Shown in pieces: positions 45,014-54,272 of a stretch of DNA of 64,000 nucleotides. Source of the DNA: Spirochaetales bacterium (GTDB lineage Bacteria; Spirochaetota; Leptospiria; Leptospirales; Leptonemataceae). The stretch spans positions 2,392,362 through 2,456,361 of the forward strand of contig JABTUL010000001.1 of NCBI GenBank assembly GCA_015075425.1, given 5' to 3'. Below the pieces are notes generated by a model. The model was given only the letters and a program-made list of their open reading frames with translations, was not told the DNA's origin and searched no databases. The stretch's first letter is position 1. The number at the start of each line of letters is the position of its first letter. A program made the translations under genes and the position numbers.

Positions 45014-45321
45014 ATGGGCCGGCGCTATTCCATTGAATTTGCCCGTGCTGCCCTGGATCAGATGGTGGATTTTTCGACGCGCGTCCAGAATATGATTATT
45101 GATGGGATCGCCAAGAAATTGAGTTATGAGCCTGCTTCTGAGACACGTAATCAGAAGCCGCTCCGGCCCAATCAGCTTGCCCCCGGAACTTGAATTGGCA
45201 AATATCGCGTTTTTATGATATTGACATGGATAACCACCGTGTTTTCGTATTGGCTGTGGGAATCAAGGAACGGAATGTCCTGTATATCGGCGGCAAGGAG
45301 ATCGGATTTGAAGACAATTGA
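45014..45321 (+). pseudogene. RelE-family toxin, disrupted
   Basis: Begins MGRRYSIEFARAALDQMVDF and carries QKPLRPNQLAPGT before a TGA at the place where the family has a WELR motif. After it IGKYRVF(Y)DIDMDNHRVFV and ERNVLYIGGKE remain but need one extra T near 45211. So there are two lesions. It overlaps the Phd antitoxin start. Confidence 0.72.
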
Positions 45322-45580
45322 ACTGGCCACGGATTCCGAACTAAATCGGCAAATCAGATCCGTTCGCCGTGAGCCCATTATTCTGACACGTAACGGCAAA
45401 CCAGTGGCCGCGATCGTCGATTTACCCAACACGGACGCGGCTACAGCTGCACTCGGTTCAGACCCAACGTTCAAAGCCATCATCGAAAGGTCCAGAAAGC
45501 AGGTGAAGAAGAAGGAAACCATTTCTCTCGGTAGTGCAAAACGGTATCTCCAGAAAAAGAATACGGCGCACGCCGGATAA
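45308..45580 (+). CDS. Phd/YefM-like antitoxin
   Basis: 90 residues from TTG 45308: LKTIELATDSELNRQIRSVR, then REPIILTRNGKPVAAIVDL, the Phd fold. The C-terminal basic tail is KKKETISLGSAKRYLQKKN. The start sits inside the end of the toxin gene. Earlier starts at 45215 are in antisense-like sequence and unlikely. Confidence 0.8.
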   Translation: MKTIELATDSELNRQIRSVRREPIILTRNGKPVAAIVDLPNTDAATAALGSDPTFKAIIERSRKQVKKKETISLGSAKRYLQKKNTAHAG

Positions 45581-45807
45581 CTTTGCGGCTTAGCGCTCAC
45601 TCCCTTCGCTATGCGCTCCGGTCGTTCGGCCCTGGTCTTCTCCCCGCCACCATTCCGGGAAAAGGGGTTGCAGAAGCTTTGAGGAAAGCCGGAATGGTGT
45701 CGGGTCGTGCGGATGCGCGCCCGGTCTGGTCTATGCATATGGCGCGCACCGCACCAGACTGCGGGCAAATTGGGCCTGACGGCCCAACTTCGCTAAGCCG
45801 CGTCGTT
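45579..45807 (+). repeat. attC site 47, family A
   Basis: R'' GGATAAC, R' GTTATTT. Confidence 0.92.
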
Positions 45808-45925
45808 ATTTGAAATGCGCCCCTGATTCCTCACGGTGGAGAACAGTTTGCACTGCCGGACCGGCATTTTCATCCACTGATTTGGCTTGCCACCAGCTCT
45901 GATCTGCCACACAGTCCGTCGCAGA

Positions 45926-46195
45926 ATGCCGGAGCTTAGCCGTTTCTTTGGGATAATCATCCGTATGTATCTTGAGGCAGGGGAACGGCACTCCAGCCCC
46001 CATTTTCATGCTTACTACCAGAATTTTGCCGCTGCTGTTTCGATTGACACAGGTGATATTCTGGCTGGATCATTGCCAAGAAAGCAGGAGAGGCTGGTCA
46101 TGGCATGGGCTGAGATTCATCAAGAGGAGTTGAGGGCGGCGTGGGGAGCTTTGCAGGTCGGCAAGAGGCCAGCCGTCATCCCACCCCTGAATTGA
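45926..46195 (+). CDS. DUF4160 protein
   Basis: 89 residues: MPELSRFFGIIIRMYLEAGE, RHSSPHFHAYYQNFAAAVSI, and LPRKQERLVMAWAEIHQEEL is the DUF4160 pattern (PHFH motif). Usually found beside DUF2442, as here, and suspected to be a TA module. ATG 45926 matches the family start. Confidence 0.87.
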   Translation: MPELSRFFGIIIRMYLEAGERHSSPHFHAYYQNFAAAVSIDTGDILAGSLPRKQERLVMAWAEIHQEELRAAWGALQVGKRPAVIPPLN

Positions 46196-46198
46196 TTT

Positions 46199-46501
46199 AT
46201 GCAATTTACTTTAGCAAAAATCACAGCCGTGCAGGCTTGTGGACCTACGAATCTCCGGCTTCGTTTTTCTGACGGAACGGAAAAAGAGGTTGATCTTGGC
46301 CCGATCATGCACGGAGAACTATATGGTCCCCTCCGGTCTCCTTCGCTATTCCAGGAGGTGAAGATAGATCCAGAGAGCGGAGTAGTCTTCTGGCCCAACG
46401 GAGCAGATTTTGACCCGGCTATCTTATATAGATGGGAAGTCTACTCAGAGGAGCTTGCGCAACGTGCGGTTACGTGGACCGCCGGGGCGCACATCAAATA
46501 A
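46199..46501 (+). CDS. DUF2442 protein
   Basis: 100 residues: LRLRFSDGTEKEVDLGPIM, ELYGPLRSPSLFQEVKIDPE, GVVFWPNGADFDPAILYRWE is the DUF2442 pattern. Starts 3 bases after the DUF4160 stop. The stop is in R''. Possible partner (antitoxin or toxin) of DUF4160. Confidence 0.87.
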   Translation: MQFTLAKITAVQACGPTNLRLRFSDGTEKEVDLGPIMHGELYGPLRSPSLFQEVKIDPESGVVFWPNGADFDPAILYRWEVYSEELAQRAVTWTAGAHIK

Positions 46502-46727
46502 CTTTGCGGCTTAGCGCTCACTCCCTTCGCATTCGCTCCGGTCGCTCGGCCCTGCTCTTCTCCCCGCCACCATTCCGGGAAAAGGGGTTGCAGGAGCTTT
46601 GAGGAAAGCCGGAATGGTGTCGCGTCGTGCGGATGCGCGCCCGGTTTGGTGGATGCGTATGGCGCGCACCGCACCAGACTGCGGGCAAATTGGGCCTTGC
46701 GGCCCAACTTCGCTAAGCCGCGTCGTT
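46500..46727 (+). repeat. attC site 48, family A
   Basis: R'' AAATAAC, R' GTTATGC. Confidence 0.92.
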
Positions 46728-46749
46728 ATGCGCAATGGTGGGGGGAGGA

Positions 46750-47523
46750 ATGGAAAATCCTAATTATGATCCAGCAAAACAAATTTGGAGCTCTAAAGTC
46801 CATTCAGCACATGACCCTCGTGAATCATGCTTTCCATTAATCCATCATCATATTGATGAAAAGAGAAGAGTGCTGACTGTAGGAATCCTTGGCTCTGCTT
46901 TCTTTATTTCACCCTCAGGGCTTTTTCTAACAGCTCGACATGTAGTTGAAGAATATTCAGGAAATATTAAATCTCCATTGAAAGCAATTCTTTTAAGACA
47001 ACCAAATTTTAAGATGATTCCTGTGATTGGACTGCATCACTATCCAAATACTGATATATCAATTGGAATTGTAGATCTTACAAATGATGGATGGTCCCCT
47101 AAGCCCTTTAGAATTTCGAAAAGGCGACTTCCACCAAATACTCCAATCTCGGCTTTCGGATACCCTAAAGGAACAATAGAAAAGCAAATAAACAATTCAA
47201 CACCGCGTCTAAATTTTAACCCCAATTTTTATGAGGGCACTTGCCTTGATTTTCATATTAATGGTCATAGGATAGCAAAATGGCCAGTCTATGAGCATTC
47301 ATTTCAATGTGAGCCCGGTATTAGTGGTGGACCTGTTTTTCGGCAAGTGGACACAGTAGTTCATGGGCTTTGCTGTACTGGTTTTTCTCCTCCGCCTGGG
47401 GGCACTTTTGCTGATTTATCATTTATTTTAGATAAAGAAATCCCTTTTGTAGAGGATTCATGGAATACTATTTCTGGAATTTCCATAAATCGCCCTGACA
47501 TGATTCCATCAATTGAAGAATAA
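46750..47523 (+). CDS. Trypsin-like serine protease domain protein
   Basis: 257 residues, AT-rich. The catalytic triad is visible: H in LFLTARHVVEE, D in YPNTDISIGIVDL, S in CEPGISGGPVF. This is the Trypsin_2 (S1) fold without a signal peptide, so a cytoplasmic protease is likely; such proteins occur in several defence systems as effectors. ATG 46750 follows GGGGGAGGA; ATG 46735 is also possible. It shares with the SIR2 cassette a low GC content and a family-C attC. Confidence 0.84.
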   Translation: MENPNYDPAKQIWSSKVHSAHDPRESCFPLIHHHIDEKRRVLTVGILGSAFFISPSGLFLTARHVVEEYSGNIKSPLKAILLRQPNFKMIPVIGLHHYPNTDISIGIVDLTNDGWSPKPFRISKRRLPPNTPISAFGYPKGTIEKQINNSTPRLNFNPNFYEGTCLDFHINGHRIAKWPVYEHSFQCEPGISGGPVFRQVDTVVHGLCCTGFSPPPGGTFADLSFILDKEIPFVEDSWNTISGISINRPDMIPSIEE

Positions 47524-47539
47524 GCCCACCACTGCGCAT

Positions 47540-47757
47540 AACTTCGGCTTGCCGCTTCGGGCTGTCGCTTTACGCTCCGCCCTCGGTCCTTGCGCTCAGC
47601 CTGCGGCTGCCCGGACTCGGCGCTGCAGGAAGATCAAAATGCGCCTCGCCGGGCCGCGCTACGGACAAATGCTGGCATTCGCTACGCAAACATTTCGGCC
47701 TGTGGGCCTCCATTTATTGCTTGCTCAAGGCCAGCACATTCGGCAAGCCGTTGAGTT
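47540..47757 (+). repeat. attC site 49, family C
   Basis: R'' GCATAAC, R' GTTATTT. Body as site 35. Confidence 0.9.
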
Positions 47758-48329
47758 ATTTGCAATGCGCCCGAAACTTTTGGCCGGACCTCCTGTCCGG
47801 CCGGAAGAGATCCTTTGCTCCGTCGGTAGAGTAAGTGTTGGATAGCTTTCGTTGACCGATCCTTCAGGAAAACTGCTGGAAAAAAATTCGACCGGCCGGG
47901 AAAGCAAAAATCTTCCTGCATCGGGAGAGATCGCATGCGATTTTTCCCGCTAAACTCGGGTGGACGCCAGATTCCAAAACAAGAAAAAAATTTGAGTTGT
48001 GCATTGCGTAAGACAAGGTTCCTTTGTTTCGCGAGGGTTTCGTGTCCGGAACGTTACTTGCCTTCTTCAAAAGTTCCTTTCAGCCTCCGGACGAAAGAAG
48101 AAAGCCAGATATCTTTTTCTCGAAATCCCGGATCATGCATTCCTTTGGACCACAGGAAGAATGACCCCATTCCCTTGTTCCGCAGAGAGATCCTACTCGG
48201 AATCTCTGGGGAGATGGTAAAAAAACCATTGGGCCTTCCAATTCACTGGCCCAAGAGGATGGGCCAGTCCGTAAAGGGAGCGGCCATCCCGTGTCGCCAT
48301 CCGTGGACTCCCGCGGGCGCACAGCAAAT
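47756..48329 (+). repeat. N cassette 9, subtype 2
   Basis: Hairpin GGCCGGAC-CTCCT-GTCCGGCC (one pair broken). Ends CGGGCGCACAGCAAATAAC, a tail shared with the fragment at 60295. Confidence 0.82.
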
Positions 48330-48526
48330 AACTGCGGATTCCTGCTCCGGGCCTCCGCATGCGCTCCGGCTCCTCGGGTCGGCGCACTCTACGCGGAACG
48401 GCTCACCAGTTCGCCTGTTCCGCTCCGTGCGGATGCGCGCCAGTTTTGGTATATTTTTATGGGCGCGCACCGCATCGTGCTTGACCACATTTGCCCTGCG
48501 GGCAAACGTCAGGAATCCTACACGTT
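48330..48526 (+). repeat. attC site 50, family B
   Basis: R'' AAATAAC, R' GTTCTCC. Confidence 0.92.
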
Positions 48527-48587
48527 CTCCGCCATTGACCCGGATTCAATGGTTTTCCCGTGATCCATCGGGCCAGCGTAATCATGC

Positions 48588-48616
48588 TTGACATCATTAA
48601 TGCCGTCCATTAGTAT
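48588..48616 (+). promoter_or_regulatory. Predicted promoter of higBA copy 2
   Basis: TTGACA, 17 bases, TAGTAT, identical to the promoter at 22579 and again 5 bases before the GTG start. Confidence 0.65.
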
Positions 48617-48621
48617 TCATC

Positions 48622-48903
48622 GTGATTAAGAGCTTCAGGTCGAAAGACGCTGAAATGATCTGGCAGGGGGAATGGGCGAAGCGCTTCCCCCCACAGATCC
48701 AGGAAATCGCACGCCGGAAGCTCCGAATGCTGAATAATGCTCAGACCCTCACTGACCTCAGGATTCCTCCATCGAACCGATTGGAGGCATTGCGCGGTGA
48801 CCGGAAGGGCCAGCACAGCATCCGTATCAATGACCAATGGCGAATCTGCTTCCGATGGGTCGGGACGGATTCCCATGACGTCGAAATCACTGACTATCAT
48901 TGA
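48622..48903 (+). CDS. higB: HigB-family toxin, copy 2
   Basis: Same sequence as 22613. The cassette around it differs only after the higA stop (a T9 run at 49231 and CCCGGG for GCGCGGG). Confidence 0.92.
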   Translation: MIKSFRSKDAEMIWQGEWAKRFPPQIQEIARRKLRMLNNAQTLTDLRIPPSNRLEALRGDRKGQHSIRINDQWRICFRWVGTDSHDVEITDYH

Positions 48904-48915
48904 AAGGTGGAGCCT

Positions 48916-49221
48916 ATGAAGCGCATTCGGAACATTCATCCAGGAGAAATTCTATCAGAGGAGTTTCTAACGCCCATGGGTATTTCAGCCTACAGGCTTG
49001 CCAAAGAGACCGGAATGCCTCAAACGCGCATTGGCGATATTATTCACGGAAAAAGGAGTATCTCGGCCGATACCGCACTACGGTTGGCACGCTTTTTTGG
49101 GGTATCCCCGCAATTCTGGCTTGGCCTCCAGAATGATTATGATCTTGAAGAGCAGAAGAAGAATCTTCGTAATGATCTCGAGAGAATGTCAACCTACGAA
49201 CAGTTCATGGTCGCTCAATGA
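48916..49221 (+). CDS. higA: HigA-family antitoxin, copy 2
   Basis: Same sequence as 22907. Both copies could cross-neutralise, so loss of one cassette need not poison the cell. Confidence 0.93.
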   Translation: MKRIRNIHPGEILSEEFLTPMGISAYRLAKETGMPQTRIGDIIHGKRSISADTALRLARFFGVSPQFWLGLQNDYDLEEQKKNLRNDLERMSTYEQFMVAQ

Positions 49222-49258
49222 TTAAGAAAGTTTTTTTTTGCCCGGGTCAACAGCGGAG

Positions 49259-49487
49259 AACTTTGCGGCTTAGCGCTCACTCCCTTCGCTTTACGCTCCG
49301 GTCGTTCGGCCCTGGTCTTCTCCCCGCCACCATTCCGGGAAAAGGGGTTGCAGAAGCTTTGAGAAAAGCCGGAATGGTGACGGGTCGTGCGGATGCGCGC
49401 CCGGTTTGGTGTATGCTTATAGCGCGCACCGCACCAGACTGCGGGCAAATTGGGCCTGACGGCCCAACTTCGCTAAGCCGCGTCGTT
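49259..49487 (+). repeat. attC site 51, family A
   Basis: R'' GGAGAAC, R' GTTACGC. Confidence 0.92.
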
Positions 49488-49521
49488 ACGCGAAAGGCCG
49501 CGAAAAGAGTCCTTTTTTTGT

Positions 49522-49550
49522 TTGACAATACAGCCTAAATGCTGTATGAT
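49522..49550 (+). promoter_or_regulatory. Promoter and operator of hicAB
   Basis: TTGACA (49522-49527), 17-base spacer, TATGAT (49545-49550). Perfect palindrome ATACAGC-CTAAAT-GCTGTAT at 49528-49547 fills the spacer and enters the -10 box, a likely HicB operator. The ATG is 5 bases downstream, so the mRNA is nearly leaderless. Confidence 0.7.
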
Positions 49551-49555
49551 CGTTC

Positions 49556-49735
49556 ATGAAGGGAAAAGATCTCGTGAAACTCCTCATGAATCACGGTTGG
49601 CAGGTTGATCGAATCAAGGGTTCCCATCATATTATGACCAAGGACACCAAAACTGTAGTCGTTCCCGTCCATGGCGGTCAGGACATTCCAAAAGGGACAG
49701 AAAACTCCATTCGAAAACAAGCAGGACTCAAATAA
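49556..49735 (+). CDS. hicA: HicA-family toxin
   Basis: 59 residues: MKGKDLVKLLMNHGWQVDRI, KGSHHIMTKDTKTVVVPVHG, then DIPKGTENSIRKQAGL. The GSHH histidine is the catalytic residue of HicA mRNA interferases. Ends TAATG, sharing one base with hicB. Confidence 0.92.
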   Translation: MKGKDLVKLLMNHGWQVDRIKGSHHIMTKDTKTVVVPVHGGQDIPKGTENSIRKQAGLK

Positions 49736-50157
49736 TGATCTACTATCCCGCTAAGATTACTCATGATAAAACTGACAACGCCTTTCTGGTCGAATTCCCG
49801 GACCTCCCAGGATGCCTTACCTTCGGTTCCACGCTTGCTGATGCACAGGACCACGCGAAAGAGGCTTTGACCGGATATCTTGAAAGCCTGGATCAACGCA
49901 GCCAGAATATCCCCAGACCATCTACGCTCAAAGGCAAAAATGTCTATCTCATCAAGCCTGACAAACCGGTCGCCTTTGCCATCTGGCTCAAGAAGCAACG
50001 AGAGGACCAGGGGCTGAGTCAGAAAGCTGTGGCTCGCAAACTCGGAATCTCCTATCAAACCTATCAACGTTTCGAAAATCCAACGAAATCAAATCCTACT
50101 TTAAGAACAATTCAGAAGCTGGAAGACGTGTTCGGAAAGGAACTTCTGGTCGTTTGA
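49735..50157 (+). CDS. hicB: HicB-family antitoxin with C-terminal helix-turn-helix
   Basis: 140 residues. The N-terminal partial RNase-H-like fold (IYYPAKITHDKTDNAFLVEF, PDLPGCLTFGSTLADA) binds HicA. The C-terminal XRE helix-turn-helix (REDQGLSQKAVARKLGISYQ) should bind the palindrome at 49528. This differs from the other HicB in the window (29374), which uses a ribbon-helix-helix. Confidence 0.92.
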   Translation: MIYYPAKITHDKTDNAFLVEFPDLPGCLTFGSTLADAQDHAKEALTGYLESLDQRSQNIPRPSTLKGKNVYLIKPDKPVAFAIWLKKQREDQGLSQKAVARKLGISYQTYQRFENPTKSNPTLRTIQKLEDVFGKELLVV

Positions 50158-50176
50158 TGGATGCGGCCCATCGCGT

Positions 50177-50405
50177 AACTTTGCGGCTTAGCGCTCACTC
50201 CCTTCGCTGTGCGCTCCGGTCGTTCGGCCCTGGTCTTCTCCCCGCCACCATCCCGGGAAAAGGGGTTGCAAAAGCCTTGATCAAAGCCGGAATGGTGACG
50301 GGTCGTGCGGATGCGCGCCCGGTTTGGTGGATGCGTATGGCGCGCACCGCACCAGACTGCGGGCAAATTGGGCCTCACGGCCCAACTTCGCTAAGCCGCG
50401 TCGTT
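50177..50405 (+). repeat. attC site 52, family A
   Basis: R'' GCGTAAC, R' GTTAAGC. Confidence 0.92.
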
Positions 50406-50456
50406 AAGCGACATTCCGGAAAAAGCTGGGGAACTGATGAGCAAAGGATATAAGTT

Positions 50457-51035
50457 GTGATCGGAAAAGTAGTACATGACCCCACTCGGGAGATTGACCC
50501 CGATTTGACTGCTGTCACTGACACAGAGATCGTTCTGAATTTTCAGTCCGTATTGGAAAAGATCTATCCCAACCTGATTCTTATCAATGCACAAGGATAC
50601 GATCCTTACGATAGCGTTGTTGAAGGCCTTTTCTATAATCTGGTCTACGGAACGTTTGCAGAGAAATACGGAACCATTGTCCCGCCCGAATGCTGCTGGG
50701 TTTACGAAATGACGCCGCGCAATGGAGATGCACTTCCAGCGCAATTTGTTGAGGTGATAGCTAAAGCGCCACGCTTTCGTTCGCCACCTCCAGATGTGCT
50801 CCATGCCCAATTCGACTCCGATAGGTTTGGCCTCCTCTTCCTGAATTTCGGTGATGCTCAGCATTACTTGACTAGCGGTTTGACCCGGGAAGATGCTAAA
50901 AGAGTCCGATTTAACCTCTCTCGTGTGGCGCTTTTTGATCGAAAGGCCGCACTTTTCTGTGGGGAAGAGTTTTGGCTGGAATTAGAGGGCGTTGAATTCG
51001 CTTATAATTACTCTTCGGACCCCCGCGCAGCTTGA
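50457..51035 (+). CDS. Hypothetical protein
   Basis: 192 residues from GTG 50457 with AGCAAAGGA upstream. Acidic, soluble, no signal peptide or clear motif. Segments such as YDPYDSVVEGLFYNLVYGTF and ELEGVEFAYNYSSD suggest an alpha/beta domain of the immunity or hypothetical-protein type, but I do not recognise it. Ends about 25 bases before attC. Confidence 0.6.
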   Translation: MIGKVVHDPTREIDPDLTAVTDTEIVLNFQSVLEKIYPNLILINAQGYDPYDSVVEGLFYNLVYGTFAEKYGTIVPPECCWVYEMTPRNGDALPAQFVEVIAKAPRFRSPPPDVLHAQFDSDRFGLLFLNFGDAQHYLTSGLTREDAKRVRFNLSRVALFDRKAALFCGEEFWLELEGVEFAYNYSSDPRAA

Positions 51036-51059
51036 GATGTGCCCGCCGGAACATCGCTT

Positions 51060-51288
51060 AACTTTGCGGCTTAGCGCTCACTCCCTGCGCTATTCGCTCC
51101 GGTCGTTCGGCCCTGGTCTTCTCCCCGTCACCATTCCGGGAAAAGGGGTTGCAAAAGCCTTGATAAAAGCCGGAATGGTGACGGGTCGTGCGGACGCACG
51201 CCAGTTTCGGTGTATTCAGATGGCGTGCGCCGCACCAGACTGCGGGCAAATTGGGCCTGGCGGCCCAACTTCGCTAAGCCGCGTCGTT
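51060..51288 (+). repeat. attC site 53, family A
   Basis: R'' GCTTAAC, R' GTTATTT. Inner GACGCACGCC sub-variant. Confidence 0.92.
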
Positions 51289-51863
51289 ATTTGCAATGCG
51301 CCCGAAAGTTATCCGCCGGTCATCCTTGCCCGGCGGGAAGAAATCACTTGGCTCCGTCGGTAGAGATGCAGCATCGGATAGCTTTCTTTCGCGGAAAGAA
51401 TTTGCTGGGCGGTCAGATTTTTTCCCAGCGGTCCTTTCCTGATGGAAAGATACTTCCGGAAGAGCCAGAGATTTCGACTTCGGAAAAATTCACCATGAAC
51501 CCAGGCTCCAAATGCAAGAAAAGAATTTTGCCAAGGAAACGTAAGACAAAGCTCCGTTGTTTCACGAGGGTTTCGTGTCCGGAACGCTACTTGCCTTCTT
51601 CAAAAGTTCCTTTCATCCTCCGTATGAAAGAAGAGCACCAGAGATCTTTTTCTTTGGAGCCCGGATCATGCATTCCTTTGAACCGCCGGAAGAATGACCC
51701 CATTCCCATGTTCCGCGGAGAGATCCTACTCGGAATCTCTGGGGAGATGGTAAAGAAAATCATTGGGCCTTCCAATTCACTGGCACAAGAGGATGGGCCA
51801 GTCCCTAAAAAGAGCGGCCATCCCATGTCGCCATCCGTGGACTCCCGCGGGCGCACTGCAAAT
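51287..51863 (+). repeat. N cassette 10, subtype 1
   Basis: The best complete subtype-1 copy. Its + strand is stop-free in one frame from within site 53 through the cassette and site 54 (51210-52067), but that frame is not kept in the other subtypes. Confidence 0.85.
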
Positions 51864-52065
51864 AACTTACGGATTCCTGCTGCGGGCCTCCGCATGCGCT
51901 CCGGCTCCTCAGGTCGGCGCACTCTTCACGGACCATTCCGGCTAGGGGCCTTCATTTGTCCGCTCCGTGCGGATGCGCGCCGGTTTTGGTGGATTTTTAT
52001 CGGCGCGCACCGCATCGTGCTTGACCACATTTGCCCTGCGGGCAAACGTCAGGAATCCTATCGTT
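51864..52065 (+). repeat. attC site 54, family B, long variant
   Basis: R'' AAATAAC, R' GTTAATT. Middle GGACCATTCCGGCTAGGGGCC. Confidence 0.9.
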
Positions 52066-52195
52066 AATTGAAACGCCGCAGAGGTTGTCACATGCTGAAT
52101 GTAGTCTCATTCGGAGGAATGACGGTTTTACATGCTGTCCAGAAAGCGCTTTACAGTCTGGCTGGATGAATAGACTCATTCCACTGTGGAGTCAG

Positions 52196-52653
52196 CCCTG
52201 ATTGAAACATCTGTAATCAGCTACTTTGCAGCGCCCCCGTCGCACCGTCCGGCCACTGCGGCCCGGCAGTCATTGACCAGACTCTGGTGGGAGTGATCGC
52301 TCCCGATATGATTGCTACATCTCAACCTATGTCTTGGCCGAAATCACACAGGAAATCGTAAGAAAGCTGACAAACGGCTGGAATCCGTCCAAGGATGGCC
52401 CATTCTTTCAGACAAGGATCAGATTGGGGTCCTCGCTGCAAAATACCTTCAGGCCATATCCATCCCTGATGAAAGCAAAATCGATGCATTCCATTTGGCA
52501 ACGGCCACTGTCCATCGAATGGACTATCTTGTAAGCTGGAACCTAAAGCACCTTGTGAATCCACAGATCCAGCGGATCCTCGATGCTATAAACCTTCGGG
52601 AGGGATACCGCTCGCCCATCCTTTGCACCCCAGAATTACTCATGGAGGACTGA
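52196..52653 (+). pseudogene. PIN-domain toxin, frameshifted copy
   Basis: As 36133 but two bases are lost near 52294 (GGGAGTGATC for GGGAGAGTGATC) and one near 52350 (CACAGGAAATC for CACAGGGAAATC). The total of three lost bases restores the frame, leaving about 18 wrong codons with a stop. The second half is intact. Confidence 0.75.
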
Positions 52654-52655
52654 GA

Positions 52656-52832
52656 ATGAATGATGAGATTTTGCAAAAGGTTCGCCAGGACAGATCTGAC
52701 CTCGAAAAGAAGTGGGGAAGTCAGATTAAAAACATTCAGGCCAATGCCAGACTCTTTGAAAAGGAATTTTCAGCATCCTTTGTGGATCGGTCTGAACCCA
52801 TTGAGCAGAGAAAAACAGCAGCGACAGCCTGA
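52656..52832 (+). CDS. Small protein, putative antitoxin of the PIN module, copy 2
   Basis: 58 residues differing from 36606 in one residue (S for A in EFSASF). The short spacer after the PIN stop is GA rather than AA. Still open while its toxin is broken, as expected if an antitoxin outlives its toxin. Confidence 0.65.
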   Translation: MNDEILQKVRQDRSDLEKKWGSQIKNIQANARLFEKEFSASFVDRSEPIEQRKTAATA

Positions 52833-52850
52833 ACCTGCGGCGCATCAATT

Positions 52851-53077
52851 AACTTTGCGGCTTAGCGCTCACTCCCTGCGCCTGCGCTCCGGTCGTTCGG
52901 CCCTGGTCTTATCCCCGCCACCATTCCGGAAAAGGGGTTGCAAAAGCCTTGAGAAAAGCCGGAATGGTGGCGGGTCGTGCGGATGCGCGCCCGGTTTGGT
53001 CTATGCGTATGCCGCGCACCGCACCAGACTGCGGGCAAATTGCGGCTGGCGCCGCAACTTCGCTAAGCCGCGTCGTT
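52851..53077 (+). repeat. attC site 55, family A, compensated hairpin
   Basis: R'' AATTAAC, R' GTTATTT. TTGCGGC/GCCGCAA hairpin as in sites 22 and 42. Confidence 0.92.
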
Positions 53078-53652
53078 ATTTGCAATGCGCCCGAAACTTT
53101 TGGCCGGACGTCCTGTCCGGCCGGAAGAAATCACTTTGCTCCGTCGGTAGAGTAAGTGTTGGATAGCTTTCGTTGACCGATTCTTCAGGAAAACTGCTGG
53201 AAAAAAATTCGACCGGCCGGCAAAGCAAAAATCTTCCTGCATCGGGAGAGATTTGCATGCGATTTTTCTAGGTAAAATCGGGTGGACGCCAGATTCCAAA
53301 ACAAGAAAAAGAATTGAGTTGGGCATGGCGTAAGACAAAGTTCCGTTGTTTCGCAAGGGTTTCGTGTCCGGAACGTTACTTGCCTTCTTCAAACGTTCCT
53401 TTCAGCCTCCGTAAGAGAGAAGAGAGCCAAAAAGATTTTTCTCCGGATCCCGGATCATGCATTCCTTGGGACCGGCGGAAGATAAGACCTATTCCCTGGT
53501 TTCGCGGAGAGATCCTACTCGGAATCTCTGGGGAGATGGTAAAGAAAATCATTGGGCCTTCCAATTCACTGGCACAAGAGGATGGGCCAGTCCCTAAAAA
53601 GAGCGGCCATTTCGTGTCGCCATCCGTGGACTCCCGCGGGCGCACTGCAAAT
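53076..53652 (+). repeat. N cassette 11, subtype 2
   Basis: Close to N7. Hairpin GGCCGGAC-GTCCT-GTCCGGCC at 53102-53122. Confidence 0.82.
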
Positions 53653-53848
53653 AACTACGGATTCCTGCTGCGGGCCTCCGCATGCGCTCCGGCTCCTCGG
53701 GTCGGCGCACTCTACGCAGAACGGCTCACCAGTTCGCCTTTTCCGCTACGTGCGGATGCGCGCCAGTTTTGGTATATTTTTATGGCGCGCACCGCACCGT
53801 GCTTGACCACATTTGCCCTGCGGGCAAATGTCAGGAATCCTACACGTT
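53653..53848 (+). repeat. attC site 56, family B
   Basis: R'' AAATAAC, R' GTTATCT. Like site 37; GCAAATGTCAGG for GCAAACGTCAGG. Confidence 0.92.
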
Positions 53849-53957
53849 ATCTGCCATTGCCGCGATACTTTTGGACCACTTCTTACAACTCCCGGACGCC
53901 GTGTAGCATGCTCAAATTCATTGACAGACCGATTGTAGTCACTTTTATGACTACAGC

Positions 53958-54272
53958 TTGGCTCGAAACTGGGATGTGCAATTTTCTCCGGAAGCTGTCC
54001 GACTTTTCGAAGCCTCTGTGCCAAAGCAATTCCGGTCCCTGATATTGAAGGCCGCGCTTGGAAAACTGGCGACGGAACCGAACAAACCCGGAAAATCCAC
54101 GAAACGCCTCTCAGCAGGCCGACCGCCCTATTTTCACGGAAAGGATGTTTGGCAATGCCGGGTCCAAGAGTGGCGCTTCTTTTATGTTCTTGAAGAAAAT
54201 CGTATAGTCGTTTTCTTTGTGGGCAGGAAGGGTCGCAAGACTACCGAAGAGATGGTGCAAGAATATGAATAA
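53958..54272 (+). CDS. RelE/HigB-like toxin, copy 4 (reference copy)
   Basis: 104 residues from TTG 53958: ARNWDVQFSPEAVRLFEASV ... LGKLATEPNKPGKSTKRLSA, GRPPYFHGKDVWQCRVQEWR, LEENRIVVFFVGRKGRKT. The only full-length, unbroken copy of four. A basic RNase of the RelE/HigB type by shape. Its stop lies inside the antitoxin start. Confidence 0.77.
   Translation: MARNWDVQFSPEAVRLFEASVPKQFRSLILKAALGKLATEPNKPGKSTKRLSAGRPPYFHGKDVWQCRVQEWRFFYVLEENRIVVFFVGRKGRKTTEEMVQEYE

Noticed and set aside
51210..52067. A single 285-codon gene across site 53, N10 and site 54
   Set aside because: The frame crosses two attC sites and is not kept in the other N subtypes.
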